Positions 39,524 to 49,215 are shown, counted from the first letter of the stretch. The stretch: 64,000 nt of DNA from Cyclobacteriaceae bacterium (GCA_023151255.1 JAKLJG010000001.1:1-64000); one strand, 5' to 3'. The notes: generated by a model from the letters alone, not told the origin. Numbers and translations: made by a program.

Positions 39524-40822
39524 TTAGTTCACTGCAGGCTCTTTTCGAAAACCGTTCTCAGTAGTTGCAACAATGCTTGCCACAACGGTGTCGCCCGTGA
39601 TGTTTACAATAGTGCGACACATATCGAGTGGCCGGTCGATGGCGATAATCAGGGCCAATCCTTCGGGCGAAACCCCAATGGCACCAAGCACAATTACAAG
39701 CGTTATAAGGCCTGCGCTGGGTACTGCTGCTGCCCCGATGGACGACAATGTTGCGGTAAGCACAATAATCAACTGATCAACCATGGTTAAATCATGTCCG
39801 AACGCCTGAGCAATAAACACAGCCGACACGGCCTGGTGGATGCTGGTGCCGTCCATGTTAATTGTGGCGCCCAGCGGCAATACAAAGCTGGTGATTTCGT
39901 CTTTAATACCGAGGTTCTTTTCGGCACACTCCATCGTAACGGGCAGCGTGGCTGCGCTTGAACTGGTGGAGAATGCCATGATTTGTGCGGGCAAAATTCC
40001 TTTCTGGAATGTTCTGTATTTTATGCGGGTGAACAACCGTAGAGCCAACGGGTAAATAACCACCACCATCAACGCAAGGCTCAGCAGTACGGTAAAGGCG
40101 TAAATCCCCAAGGCACTGAACAACTCAAGTGCCTGCCTGGGGTTGTTTCCGGCAACATCCACCATTAATGAAGCCAGCAAGGCCATTACCCCAATGGGTG
40201 CGTACTGCATCACCATGTCTACAATTTTTAATATTACTTCATTGGTGCCGTCAAAGAAACCTTTTACCGGTAATCCCTTTTGTTCAGGCGCCATAATAAG
40301 CGCAATGCCGAACAGGATGGCAAAGAAGATAACCTGCAGCATGTTGCGGTTTGAAGCGGCCGCACCAAAAATGTTGTCGGGTACAATGTCAACAATAACC
40401 TGCAACGGACCGGACTCTTTTAGTTTTTGCGCATCCGTAACCTTCAGGTTAGCATCTTGTGCATATTTGCTGGAAAGTTCAACCTGTTTTTCTTTCGACA
40501 GGAAATTTCCCGGCTTAATGGTGTTTACTGTAAGTAAGCCGATCGTGATGGCAATAACGGTGGTAATAAGATACAGGCCCATGGTTTTGCCACCGATGCG
40601 CGAGAGTTTAGAAATATCTTTCAGGTTTGATATGCCGCTGATCAGCGAAACCAGGATAAGCGGAATAGCAATAAGCTTAAGCAGGTTGATGAAGATAGTC
40701 CCGAATGGCTTTACCCAATCGGTGATAAACGGGCCCAGGTTAAAAAAGATGGCGATGGTGCCCAGCACGATGCCCAGAAACATCCCGATAAAAATGCGGA
40801 TGTGCAGCGGAAATTTTTTCAT
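39524..40822 (-). CDS. Dicarboxylate/amino acid:cation symporter (paralog 1)
   Basis: AFSTSSSAATLPVTMECAEKNLGIKDEITSFVLPLGATINMDGTSIHQ. Confidence 0.93.
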   Translation of the reverse strand: MKKFPLHIRIFIGMFLGIVLGTIAIFFNLGPFITDWVKPFGTIFINLLKLIAIPLILVSLISGISNLKDISKLSRIGGKTMGLYLITTVIAITIGLLTVNTIKPGNFLSKEKQVELSSKYAQDANLKVTDAQKLKESGPLQVIVDIVPDNIFGAAASNRNMLQVIFFAILFGIALIMAPEQKGLPVKGFFDGTNEVILKIVDMVMQYAPIGVMALLASLMVDVAGNNPRQALELFSALGIYAFTVLLSLALMVVVIYPLALRLFTRIKYRTFQKGILPAQIMAFSTSSSAATLPVTMECAEKNLGIKDEITSFVLPLGATINMDGTSIHQAVSAVFIAQAFGHDLTMVDQLIIVLTATLSSIGAAAVPSAGLITLVIVLGAIGVSPEGLALIIAIDRPLDMCRTIVNITGDTVVASIVATTENGFRKEPAVN

Positions 40823-40888
40823 AAAGCAGAAACCCTATCCGCGCAATTTATAGGTTTGATTGGCCAAACAAGCTACCGGTCAACAGAT

Positions 40889-42169
40889 TTATTTAGCACC
40901 TGAAATATCCGGTTTCAATTCCCCTTCGGCCCCGGCAATAACGGTGGCTACGGTGGAGTCTCCGGTGATGTTTACCACGGTCCGCAGCATATCCAATGGC
41001 CGGTCAACCGCCAGAATAAGGGCCAGGCCTGTGGGGTCAAGGCCTACGGCTTCCAATACAATAATCAGCATGATGATGCCTGCGCCCGGCACGGCCGCTG
41101 CTCCAATAGAAGAGAGTACGGCTGTCATCAGAATGGTTAGCTGCTGGCCCAGGGTTAAGTCGAGCCCGAAGGCCTGCGCAATGAACACAGCCGACACGCC
41201 CTGGTGAATGCTGGTGCCATCCATGTTAATGGTGGCGCCAAGCGGCAAAACAAAACTGGATACTTCATCGGAGATGCCAAGCCTTTTCTCGGCACAGTCG
41301 ATGGTTACCGGAAGCGTAGCCGCACTTGAACTGGTGGAGAATGCCAGCACCTGTGCCGGAAAAATACCCCTGATAAACCGCAGGTAGGGCATCTTGGTAA
41401 ATGCTTTCAGAATAAGCGGGTAGGTAACAAAAACCATCACCGCCAGGCCCAGTATTACATTCAGGCTATACACGCCCAGCGCCTTCATAAGTTGTAAATC
41501 AATATTCAGGCTGGCGAGCAAAGCAAACACACCAACCGGTGCGAAGCGCATAATCAGGTCAACGATTTTCAGGATCACTTCGTTGGCGCCTTCAAAGAAT
41601 GATTTTACAGGTTTGATTTTCTCGGGTTGAGCCAGGATCATGGCAATGCCAAACAGAATAGCGAAGAAGATTACTTGCAGCATGTTGGTGTTGTTCGATA
41701 CCGCACCAAAAATGTTGTCAGGCACAATATCAACAAGTACCTGTAGCGGCCCCTCTTCTTTCAAATCATGCGCAGAGGAAATCCGGTTACCGATATCGGA
41801 GGCATATGCTTTACTGAGTTCCTCTCTTTTTTCAGGCGTTAAAAATTTTCCCGGTTGAATAATGTTAACCAGCACCAACCCGATGGTTACGGCCAGAACA
41901 GTTGTGGCCAGATAAAGGCCAATCGTTCTGCCCCCAATGCGCGATAGTTTGGATACATCGGAAAGATTGGAGATGCCGTCTATGAGGGAGAAAATGATGA
42001 GCGGAATGGCAATAAGCTTAAGGCCGTTGATAAAAATGGTTCCCCATGGTTTTATCCATAGTGCAGTAAATTCAGCCAGGCCCAGGCTGGTGGCACTGAG
42101 GCCCCAGATCATGCCCAGTGCCATGCCGATAAGAATTTTTCCGTAAAGGGGAAGTTTCGGAAACTTCAT
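40889..42169 (-). CDS. Dicarboxylate/amino acid:cation symporter (paralog 2)
   Basis: AFSTSSSAATLPVTIDCAEKRLGISDEVSSFVLPLGATINMDGTSIHQ; strongly similar to the adjacent paralog. Confidence 0.93.
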   Translation of the reverse strand: MKFPKLPLYGKILIGMALGMIWGLSATSLGLAEFTALWIKPWGTIFINGLKLIAIPLIIFSLIDGISNLSDVSKLSRIGGRTIGLYLATTVLAVTIGLVLVNIIQPGKFLTPEKREELSKAYASDIGNRISSAHDLKEEGPLQVLVDIVPDNIFGAVSNNTNMLQVIFFAILFGIAMILAQPEKIKPVKSFFEGANEVILKIVDLIMRFAPVGVFALLASLNIDLQLMKALGVYSLNVILGLAVMVFVTYPLILKAFTKMPYLRFIRGIFPAQVLAFSTSSSAATLPVTIDCAEKRLGISDEVSSFVLPLGATINMDGTSIHQGVSAVFIAQAFGLDLTLGQQLTILMTAVLSSIGAAAVPGAGIIMLIIVLEAVGLDPTGLALILAVDRPLDMLRTVVNITGDSTVATVIAGAEGELKPDISGAK

Positions 42170-42223
42170 ACCCTTAAAAATAAGAGTATTTGTTAAAGAA
42201 GCGGCACTTGATTAATAGTAACC

Positions 42224-43627
42224 TTACCAGCTGCTGCTGGCGCCACCGCCACCCGAGTCGCCTCCGCCCCAGCTCCCACCACTATCGCTGGAGGATGAAC
42301 TGCTGTCGGAAGAGGAAGCAACCAGCATAGGAATGATGTACTTGTCGATGTGGTGATGGCCGCAGTGCAGGCACGTGCGCTCCTCTTCACCGTAGCCGTC
42401 AGCGCTGTAGGTGGCGCTTTGGATGGTTCGCCTGGCGCCAAAGTAATAGGTTAAAAAATTGCATTTCGGGCAATGCGTAAATTTTGTGGTGGCATTTGGA
42501 TAACGCAATGACTCTATCGACCCGCACGCTGCGCACCGCCAAACGTCATGATCAACCGTGCCTGCTTTTTCTTCGGCAATCTGGCCCGAGTGCATAAACT
42601 CATCTTCTTCTGCTTCCGATAATTTCTGCATGGTTGACTGGCATTTTTTGCAGATAAGCGGACGGTTCCGGTAATAATCTCTTTTTTTACGCCAGTTCAG
42701 GAAAACAAAAATCATCGGGATGAAGGCGACCACCGCAGCGCTTATCCAATACGATTTCTGCTGGTTAAGAAAGTTGTAAGCATCCTGCTGCCCCAGTTCA
42801 TTTAGCATGGATTCAGAAACCCGCATCGCCCTGAAATAGCGCTCGATAAAAAATGTAACCATCAGGATATACATTCCCACCAGAAAAACTAAAAACGGAG
42901 GTTCAAGCACGGTAGTAAGGATAACATATAAACCGGGTACCATCGCGTAATATAAAAACCACCGCTTCCACGACAGCCTGAACCGGTCTATTGACCGTGA
43001 TGAACCTTTAATTAACCGGCTGATTGCCACGATAATTAAGATGATTCCATAAATCCCGCCCAGAAAAAAATACAGCCCGCCAATTCCGGCAACAGCATCA
43101 GTTTGTGCCATGATTTCTTCAATCGCTTCGGGTTGTTGCAAAATATTTACCGTGGCTTCAATACCGCGCAGCATGCCGGTGTTGTAATCGCCATTTTTAA
43201 AGTGAGGCACCATGTGCCGTTGCTGAATGCGCTTGCAGGTGGCATCGGTTAAAATACCTTCCACACCGTAGCCGGTATGAAAGCGGATGGTGCGCTGATC
43301 GAGAATGAAGAGGATTAATAAGCCGTTGTCGTTACTGGCCTGCCCGATGCCCCATTGGCGAAATAACCGCTGGGCGAAATCAACATGATCATCGCTGCCG
43401 ATAGACGGCAGCATAACCACGGCCACCTGGGCGGTCGCATTTTTTTCCAGGTCGGTAAGCAGTTGGTTGATGCGCGCAACTGTAGTGTCGTGCAATATGC
43501 GGGCCGGATCGCTTACGTAGCTGTTGTTGATAAGCTTAGTGTTGGGAACGGTTTCTACGGTATAGGTTTGCGCATAACCAGCCGTGATAAATGCAGCTAC
43601 AACGCAAAGCGTAAAAATTTTTTTCAT
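42224..43627 (-). CDS. TPM domain-containing protein (YgcG-like) with zinc-ribbon and Ser/Gly-rich tail
   Basis: N-terminal TPM domain (VSDPARILHDTTVARINQLLTDLEKNATAQVAVVMLPSIG), two CxxC ribbons, SSSSSSDSGGSWGGGDSGGGGASSSW tail. Confidence 0.9.
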   Translation of the reverse strand: MKKIFTLCVVAAFITAGYAQTYTVETVPNTKLINNSYVSDPARILHDTTVARINQLLTDLEKNATAQVAVVMLPSIGSDDHVDFAQRLFRQWGIGQASNDNGLLILFILDQRTIRFHTGYGVEGILTDATCKRIQQRHMVPHFKNGDYNTGMLRGIEATVNILQQPEAIEEIMAQTDAVAGIGGLYFFLGGIYGIILIIVAISRLIKGSSRSIDRFRLSWKRWFLYYAMVPGLYVILTTVLEPPFLVFLVGMYILMVTFFIERYFRAMRVSESMLNELGQQDAYNFLNQQKSYWISAAVVAFIPMIFVFLNWRKKRDYYRNRPLICKKCQSTMQKLSEAEEDEFMHSGQIAEEKAGTVDHDVWRCAACGSIESLRYPNATTKFTHCPKCNFLTYYFGARRTIQSATYSADGYGEEERTCLHCGHHHIDKYIIPMLVASSSDSSSSSSDSGGSWGGGDSGGGGASSSW

Positions 43628-44698
43628 TTAAATTTTTGAAAGTTTAGACAAGAGCAGAAAGTCGGCAAGCACCAGTGCAGCCATGGCCTCAACAATGGGC
43701 ACGGCACGGGGCACTACACAGGGATCGTGCCGGCCTTTTCCTTCAACGATAACTTCATTCCCTTCAACATCCACACTTTGTTGATCCTGCATGATGGTAG
43801 CCACGGGCTTAAAGGCCACGTTAAAGTAGATGTCTTCGCCATTGCTGATGCCCCCCTGGATGCCGCCCGAGTGATTCGTTTTCGTGCGGATGGTTCCTTG
43901 GTCGTTTACAAACTCATCGTTGTGTTGTGAGCCGCGAAGGGTAACACCATCAAACCCGCTGCCGTATTCAAAACCTTTTACCGCATTAATGCTGAGCATA
44001 GCTTTGCCCAGTTGGGCATGCAGTTTATCGAACACGGGTTCGCCCAATCCTACCGGAGTGTTTTTAATTACGCAGGTAACCACACCACCAACCGTATCGC
44101 GGTCAAGGCGCACCTGGTCAATAAGGGCAATCATGTTTTCGGCTGTGGCCGGATCAGGACAACGAACAATGCTGCTCTCAGTTTTTGACAGGTCAAGTTG
44201 CATATACGGAGGTGCCTTAACGGCACCCACCTGCGAAACATAAGCTTGTATTTCGATGCCGACTTTGTTCAGCAATAATTTGGCGATGGCACCGGCAGCT
44301 ACCCGTGCGGCCGTTTCGCGTGCGGAACTCCGTCCACCGCCCCGGTAATCGCGCAAGCCGTATTTGGTTTGGTAGGTATAATCGGCATGCGAAGGCCTAA
44401 ATGTTTTTTCCAGGTGGTTGTAGTCTTTGCTGCGCTGATCGGTATTCTCAATTAGCAGGGCGAGCGGTGCACCGGTTGATTTTCCTTCAAAAACACCGGA
44501 GAGGATCTTAAATGAGTCGTCTTCCTTACGTTGCGTTGTAATTTTTGATTGCCCTGGCTTCCTCCGGTTAAGTTCGGATTGAATGAAATCCTCATCAATC
44601 CCCAATCCGGCCGGACAGCCGTCAATCACCACCCCAATGGCTGGGCCGTGCGATTCGCCAAACGTGGTGATGCGGAAGAGTGTACCGAAGGAGTTCAT
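43628..44698 (-). CDS. aroC: Chorismate synthase
   Basis: [53 protein letters not shown]. Confidence 0.97.
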   Translation of the reverse strand: MNSFGTLFRITTFGESHGPAIGVVIDGCPAGLGIDEDFIQSELNRRKPGQSKITTQRKEDDSFKILSGVFEGKSTGAPLALLIENTDQRSKDYNHLEKTFRPSHADYTYQTKYGLRDYRGGGRSSARETAARVAAGAIAKLLLNKVGIEIQAYVSQVGAVKAPPYMQLDLSKTESSIVRCPDPATAENMIALIDQVRLDRDTVGGVVTCVIKNTPVGLGEPVFDKLHAQLGKAMLSINAVKGFEYGSGFDGVTLRGSQHNDEFVNDQGTIRTKTNHSGGIQGGISNGEDIYFNVAFKPVATIMQDQQSVDVEGNEVIVEGKGRHDPCVVPRAVPIVEAMAALVLADFLLLSKLSKI

Positions 44699-44700
44699 CT

Positions 44701-44773
44701 AATTCAAAGTTCGAGGTTCAGGGTTTTAAGTTAGAGATTTCAAAATTCATTATTGAACCTTAAACCTTGAATT
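44701..44773. repeat. Imperfect inverted repeat between aroC and BatD-like gene
   Basis: AATTCAAAGTTCGAGGTTCAG ... TTGAACCTTAAACCTTGAATT. Confidence 0.6.
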
Positions 44774-46208
44774 ATTTCCGTAAGACAAGATATGCCGAAC
44801 CGGCCATGATTACGAGAATAAAGGCATTAAGTACCCATCTAATCCAATCGGGTTCAGCAGCGTTTTTCAATGAATTATCGGCCGTGTTGATTTTGTCGTA
44901 GAATGATCCGCCATCTACCGACTCAATGGCTTCATTTTTAAGGCTCTCGCCTTCAACCTGCACGGTGGTTTGCGCAATAAGGGTGTCGTACGATTTTTTA
45001 GCTGGGTTAAAGAATACCCACCGGAAATAATCGCCCAGGTTATAATTGCCCGGTTCTTTTGGGATAATAAAATAGGTAAATGATTTGGAGCCGGTTATCC
45101 GGCTGCCGTTGCGGCTGATGGTTTGTCGTACGTTGGGTTCATAAAAATCGAAGTAACTGTTTGATTCAGCAGCCGGCTTATTAATGCCTGAAATATTTCC
45201 TTCGCCATATATGTTGAATTCGTATGAAACGCTTTTACCGGTTTGCAGATTGCCGGCATTTATTTTTTCGTCAAGGTGGTAATCGCCCACAGCCACCAGG
45301 TCGCGCAACGGGTGTGGTGGTAGTTCTTTTACAATTACCGTTTTTGGTTTGCTGTAAAATGTTTTAAAATCTTCCTGACGGTTTTGGCCAAAAAAGGAAG
45401 GGTTCTTGGCTACCTTGTACTTAATCATTTCCAGCGGCACACTGGGGAAGTGAATAGGTTCGGTGTTTAACGGAAAATACGTGGCCTGGTAAATTTTGTA
45501 TTGTGTATAGCCTTTGCCGTTCAATTCAACCCGGGTGCCTTCAATGTTTTCGATGGAGAAATTTTCTTCCCAGCAGTTTTGTGGTTTTATCTTTTTAACA
45601 ATTTCAGAAACCTGTTTGCTAATCTGATACCAGTATAGTGGCGCCTGATTCGACTCAGCTACATAAAAAGCAAGGGTGGTATTAAAGCCTTCGCCAACGT
45701 AAACCTCGTCTTTGTTGGTGGTGAGTGCAAAGAAGGCGTCTTCTTTAATGTCAATAAATTCAGTGGGCGGGTTACCCATGAAGTCATCGCGTTCAAAAAA
45801 ACTTCTGAACGGATCGCGTTGCTGCTGCACCGGAGGTCCTACTTTTACACGCTTGCCCGGTGACGATAGTACCTGGTCGTTTACCGTCATCTTAAAAGGA
45901 GGAACAACTACAACGCCCTGCTTCAGCGGGGCATAGGTCATAATAACACTTTGCGATGACGAGACCTGGCCGTTAACGATATTGGTTTGTGATGAGGTTG
46001 ACTGTCCACGCTTGCGGAAGCCGGCAATTTCAGGGAAGTTATCGAAATTTTTCAGCCGGTCGTTTTGTACGGTAACGGTAATGGTCCAGGTTTGATTTTC
46101 GCCTATTTCATCAGGTCCCAGCGTAATCTGGATGTTTTGTGCCCGGCCGGTTAAGGCCGGCAAGGTAAGTAGAACCACGCTTGTTAAAAAAAATCGCCTC
46201 ATTATCAA
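44772..46208 (-). CDS. BatD family protein
   Basis: Signal peptide, IQITLGPDEIGENQTWTITVTVQND...VVVPPFKMTVNDQVLSS; C-terminal TM. Confidence 0.85.
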   Translation of the reverse strand: MIMRRFFLTSVVLLTLPALTGRAQNIQITLGPDEIGENQTWTITVTVQNDRLKNFDNFPEIAGFRKRGQSTSSQTNIVNGQVSSSQSVIMTYAPLKQGVVVVPPFKMTVNDQVLSSPGKRVKVGPPVQQQRDPFRSFFERDDFMGNPPTEFIDIKEDAFFALTTNKDEVYVGEGFNTTLAFYVAESNQAPLYWYQISKQVSEIVKKIKPQNCWEENFSIENIEGTRVELNGKGYTQYKIYQATYFPLNTEPIHFPSVPLEMIKYKVAKNPSFFGQNRQEDFKTFYSKPKTVIVKELPPHPLRDLVAVGDYHLDEKINAGNLQTGKSVSYEFNIYGEGNISGINKPAAESNSYFDFYEPNVRQTISRNGSRITGSKSFTYFIIPKEPGNYNLGDYFRWVFFNPAKKSYDTLIAQTTVQVEGESLKNEAIESVDGGSFYDKINTADNSLKNAAEPDWIRWVLNAFILVIMAGSAYLVLRK

Positions 46209-46340
46209 TCTCTGTACCAGATTTATCGTTACAAAACTAAAAATGTTCTTTCAGTTCAATTAGTGAGGTGCTAAATTTAACTGTTTCAAGAACGCAGCAA
46301 TTTTTTATAATAACCAACCTGTCAAAAAAAAACTGCTGAC

Positions 46341-46526
46341 ATGCTGAATTATTTCAAGTCTATCCTCACCAAGGTGAGTTTTGATGCCCGACTCTTTGAG
46401 AAGGAGTTGCGCAAGGCCCTGAAAGTTTTAATCCGCGAAGAAGTGCAGGAGCTCAAACAGTGGTGTTATGCCCGGTTTGGGAGTCAACACGAAGCCATTC
46501 TTAACCGATGCTTCGTGGCAGCGTGA
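46341..46526 (+). CDS. Small hypothetical protein (61 aa)
   Basis: MLNYFKSILTKVSFDARLFEKELRKALKVLIREEVQELKQWCYARFGSQHEAILNRCFVAA; followed by a strong terminator-like hairpin. Confidence 0.55.
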   Translation: MLNYFKSILTKVSFDARLFEKELRKALKVLIREEVQELKQWCYARFGSQHEAILNRCFVAA

Positions 46527-46870
46527 ATGGTATGTTTAACCCGGGTCCCGTTAAAAAGCGGGACCCTTTATTTTTATATAGTGTGAAGCGGATACCCCGT
46601 GAAGCTGTAATCTGGCTGGTGGCCTTACTGGCATTGGCGTTGACCGATCCACAGGCCGGAGGGCATTTCACACTTTGCCCGCTGGCCCAAGCCGGAGCCA
46701 CATTTTGCCCGGGTTGCGGACTGGGTCGTTCAATATCCTTATTTTTTCACGGTGATTTTGCTGAATCCTGGCGTATGCATCCGTTAGGAATTGTGACGGT
46801 AATTGTTTTATCTTATCGGATTATATCACTTTTCCAAAACGCATTTAAACCCCATGGCCAAAGTAACTGA
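46508..46870 (+). CDS. DUF2752 domain-containing protein
   Basis: FTLCPLAQAGATFCPGCGLGRSISLFFHGDFAESWRMHPLGI typical of DUF2752. True start probably downstream of the hairpin (e.g. GTG at 46583). Confidence 0.75.
   Translation: MLRGSVNGMFNPGPVKKRDPLFLYSVKRIPREAVIWLVALLALALTDPQAGGHFTLCPLAQAGATFCPGCGLGRSISLFFHGDFAESWRMHPLGIVTVIVLSYRIISLFQNAFKPHGQSN
46543..46575 (+). terminator. Intrinsic terminator after the 61-aa ORF
   Basis: GGGTCCCG-TTAAAAAG-CGGGACCC-TTTATTTTT: perfect 8-bp GC stem plus T-rich tail. Confidence 0.8.
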
Positions 46871-47195
46871 TGTATTACCCGAATTAGCCGGTGAAGAACT
46901 GGTATATGTTCAGAACCTGATGAAAGACTGGACAGACGATAAAGCCCGCAATTTTGCTAATGTGTACCGCACCCGCAGGCGCGACCCGCAAATGATTTTG
47001 ATTCTTACGATAATCGGATTTTTCGGTGTGGCCGGTATTCAACGGTTTATTACCGATCAGATAGGGATGGGGCTGCTTTACTTCTTTACTGCAGGGCTCT
47101 GCTTTATTGGTACAATCATCGATTTGGTAAACTATCAGAAACTAGCCTTTGAATACAATCAAAAGAAGGCCAACGAAGTGACTGCAATTATTTAG
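46854..47195 (+). CDS. TM2 domain-containing protein
   Basis: ILTIIGFFGVAGIQRFITDQIGMGLLYFFTAGLCFIGTIIDLVNY. ORF opens at 46803; ATG at 46854 preferred. Confidence 0.85.
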   Translation: MAKVTDVLPELAGEELVYVQNLMKDWTDDKARNFANVYRTRRRDPQMILILTIIGFFGVAGIQRFITDQIGMGLLYFFTAGLCFIGTIIDLVNYQKLAFEYNQKKANEVTAII

Positions 47196-47203
47196 CAAGT
47201 ACG

Positions 47204-48397
47204 TTACTGTTCAAAAAAGCAAACCGACCCGCCTACCCAGGTTTTGTTCTTGTTAAACTTAACCCCAATCATTTCGCCACGGCTTAACCGGGCCAGGTTG
47301 GTAACCGGTGTTGGCCGTGCTTTGCCCGGCCCCCAGATATACAGCATCCTGATTTCCGTTTTCACCAGGCCATCCGGTGCCTGAATCACCGGTTCATAGA
47401 CCACCTTGCGTTGTATCAGATAGTTTTTCCGTTCATGCTCAGGTATGCACTCTAAATCGGATTGCGTTACATGAAAGATGATGCCGCTTCCCGAAAAGGA
47501 AAACAGGGGCTTCAGTACATAATTTTCAAGGTCTTCAGGGAAAATTTTGTAGTCATTAAGAAAGCAGCATTCGGGAATGAACTCGCTTTTTATAAATGGC
47601 ATGGTGAATTTACTAATCCGGAAAAACCAGTTGGGGTGCCCGGCCCACTCCACATCAACTTCTTCGGTCAGGTTAAACTGCAAAGTCAAATCCTTGCGGG
47701 CAATCAGTTCATCGAATATAACGCGGTTATAAATTCGCTTTACCTGTATTTCGCGGCCGTTTTTTTTATAAAAAAGTTTTGCGCCTGAACGCCTCAGATT
47801 ACCGATGTGTACAGGTTCAATACCGGTTAGGTGTTTGGTAATAACAAAATCGATAGCAGTATTTTGTTGGAGCGGATCAATTTCAAGCAGAATTACTTCA
47901 TTCGGATCATGACCGTTCAGTAAAATGGATGTTAAAAACGATTGGTACTCTTTCCGGTTTAGCCCAAAATGCGATTGAACCGTATCGGGTACCGGAAAAT
48001 GCTTGCGGTATTGTTCCGAAAGAAAATCCTGCCAGCCGAATAGCGAAGGAAATCCCTGCATCTCAATCAGGCGGGGCTGTAACTGCCCGTCAGCATCTTT
48101 CACCAGGGCAAAGTCGAGCGCCAGAAAAAGCATGTGGTTGTCTTCATTTGGAACCTGAAGATTTTCCGGGATAGCGCGTTCAGTCAATTTTTTGAAGTCA
48201 GGCCTGACGATAAAATCAACAATACTTTCGGCTGCTTGCAGTAGTTTTTGTTTGAGGGCCCGGTCAACAAACACGGGGGTTTCGGCCACTCTGAATTTTA
48301 TCGGGAAATTAAAGTGCCTGTCGAGAGACTGAACAAAGGCGATGTACTTCTCTTCTGAGAAAAATTTGTTGTACTGTTCGCGCAGGGCTTTGATCAT
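47204..48397 (-). CDS. Predicted ATP-grasp-type enzyme of unknown substrate (amidoligase cluster)
   Basis: RLIEMQGFPSLFGWQ...FVLKPLFSFSGSGIIFHV...YLIQRKVVYEPVIQAPDGLVKTEIRMLYIW, resembling C-terminal ATP-grasp core motifs; start overlaps the stop of the next gene. Confidence 0.6.
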   Translation of the reverse strand: MIKALREQYNKFFSEEKYIAFVQSLDRHFNFPIKFRVAETPVFVDRALKQKLLQAAESIVDFIVRPDFKKLTERAIPENLQVPNEDNHMLFLALDFALVKDADGQLQPRLIEMQGFPSLFGWQDFLSEQYRKHFPVPDTVQSHFGLNRKEYQSFLTSILLNGHDPNEVILLEIDPLQQNTAIDFVITKHLTGIEPVHIGNLRRSGAKLFYKKNGREIQVKRIYNRVIFDELIARKDLTLQFNLTEEVDVEWAGHPNWFFRISKFTMPFIKSEFIPECCFLNDYKIFPEDLENYVLKPLFSFSGSGIIFHVTQSDLECIPEHERKNYLIQRKVVYEPVIQAPDGLVKTEIRMLYIWGPGKARPTPVTNLARLSRGEMIGVKFNKNKTWVGGSVCFFEQ

Positions 48398-49215
48398 AAC
48401 ACCGTTAGTCGGGTTGCGGCTGCCTGGCGAAGAAAGGTGGGAATAATGGTTTTGTAAGTTCGTTTGATCTTATCCGGATCGTTGAGGTACTTCAGCATTT
48501 CCACGTATTTCTTTTCACCGTGCCGTTCAATGATCCCTTTTTTCTTGTCTTCGCGCAGCAGGTACTTAAACATGCCGTCATAGTCGGCCTCGGGATGAAA
48601 CTGCATACCCACGATGGCATCGTCAAACCGGATGCCCATCACGGCCCGTTCCAAATCAACATGAGGTCGTTCTTTTTCAATGCACAGTACGTGTGCACCG
48701 GTGGCCAGCATGCGGGGGCTGGGTTCGGTTACCTGGTAAAAGCGCGAATCTACGGCATAAAAGGGGTCGTCCAGGTTTTTAAATAGCGGTTCATGGCGGG
48801 CCTCTTTAGTTTTATGGATGGGAAATATGCCAAACGCTTCGCTGCGTCTTTTGCTTACCTTACCATATTTATAATGCCTACAGTAAATCTGGAAAGAGTG
48901 GCAGATGAGAAAAACAAACTTCTTTTGTTGCGGGTGCTGGCGGTTGTGTTCCCGGATAGTATCCATCAGCCTGAAATAATTGGCTTCCCATTCGGAGCCT
49001 TCGCTGGCCAGCGGGCTGCCCGGCCCGCCCGAGGAAATGTAGATATCGTAATCGGGTGAAGCGATTTGATTTTTTAGGCGCACATCAAATACCTCGTACT
49101 CCACCGGAAATGATGATTCGGCCTTAAATTGTTCGACCAACTGCACAATGCAGCGCATTCCTTCGTTTTCTTCACCCTCGTATAAATCCAGTATGGCAAT
49201 GCGGATGGCATTCAT
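48394..49215 (-). CDS. Type 1 (class I) glutamine amidotransferase
   Basis: DIYISSGGPGSP, nucleophile region FVFLICHSFQIYCRHYKYG, and GMQFHPEADYDG (His-x-Glu); 4-bp overlaps with both neighbours. Confidence 0.85.
   Translation of the reverse strand: MNAIRIAILDLYEGEENEGMRCIVQLVEQFKAESSFPVEYEVFDVRLKNQIASPDYDIYISSGGPGSPLASEGSEWEANYFRLMDTIREHNRQHPQQKKFVFLICHSFQIYCRHYKYGKVSKRRSEAFGIFPIHKTKEARHEPLFKNLDDPFYAVDSRFYQVTEPSPRMLATGAHVLCIEKERPHVDLERAVMGIRFDDAIVGMQFHPEADYDGMFKYLLREDKKKGIIERHGEKKYVEMLKYLNDPDKIKRTYKTIIPTFLRQAAATRLTVL

Noticed and set aside
40143-40853. 236-aa + strand ORF opposite a symporter gene
   Set aside because: Antisense of a conserved transporter; no independent start signal or recognisable domain.
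42224-42330. Ser/Gly repeat-rich 3' end of the TPM gene considered as a phase-variable repeat
   Set aside because: The SSSDSS/GGGDSGGGG tail is usual for YgcG/TPM proteins; codons are mixed and no simple tandem unit is present.
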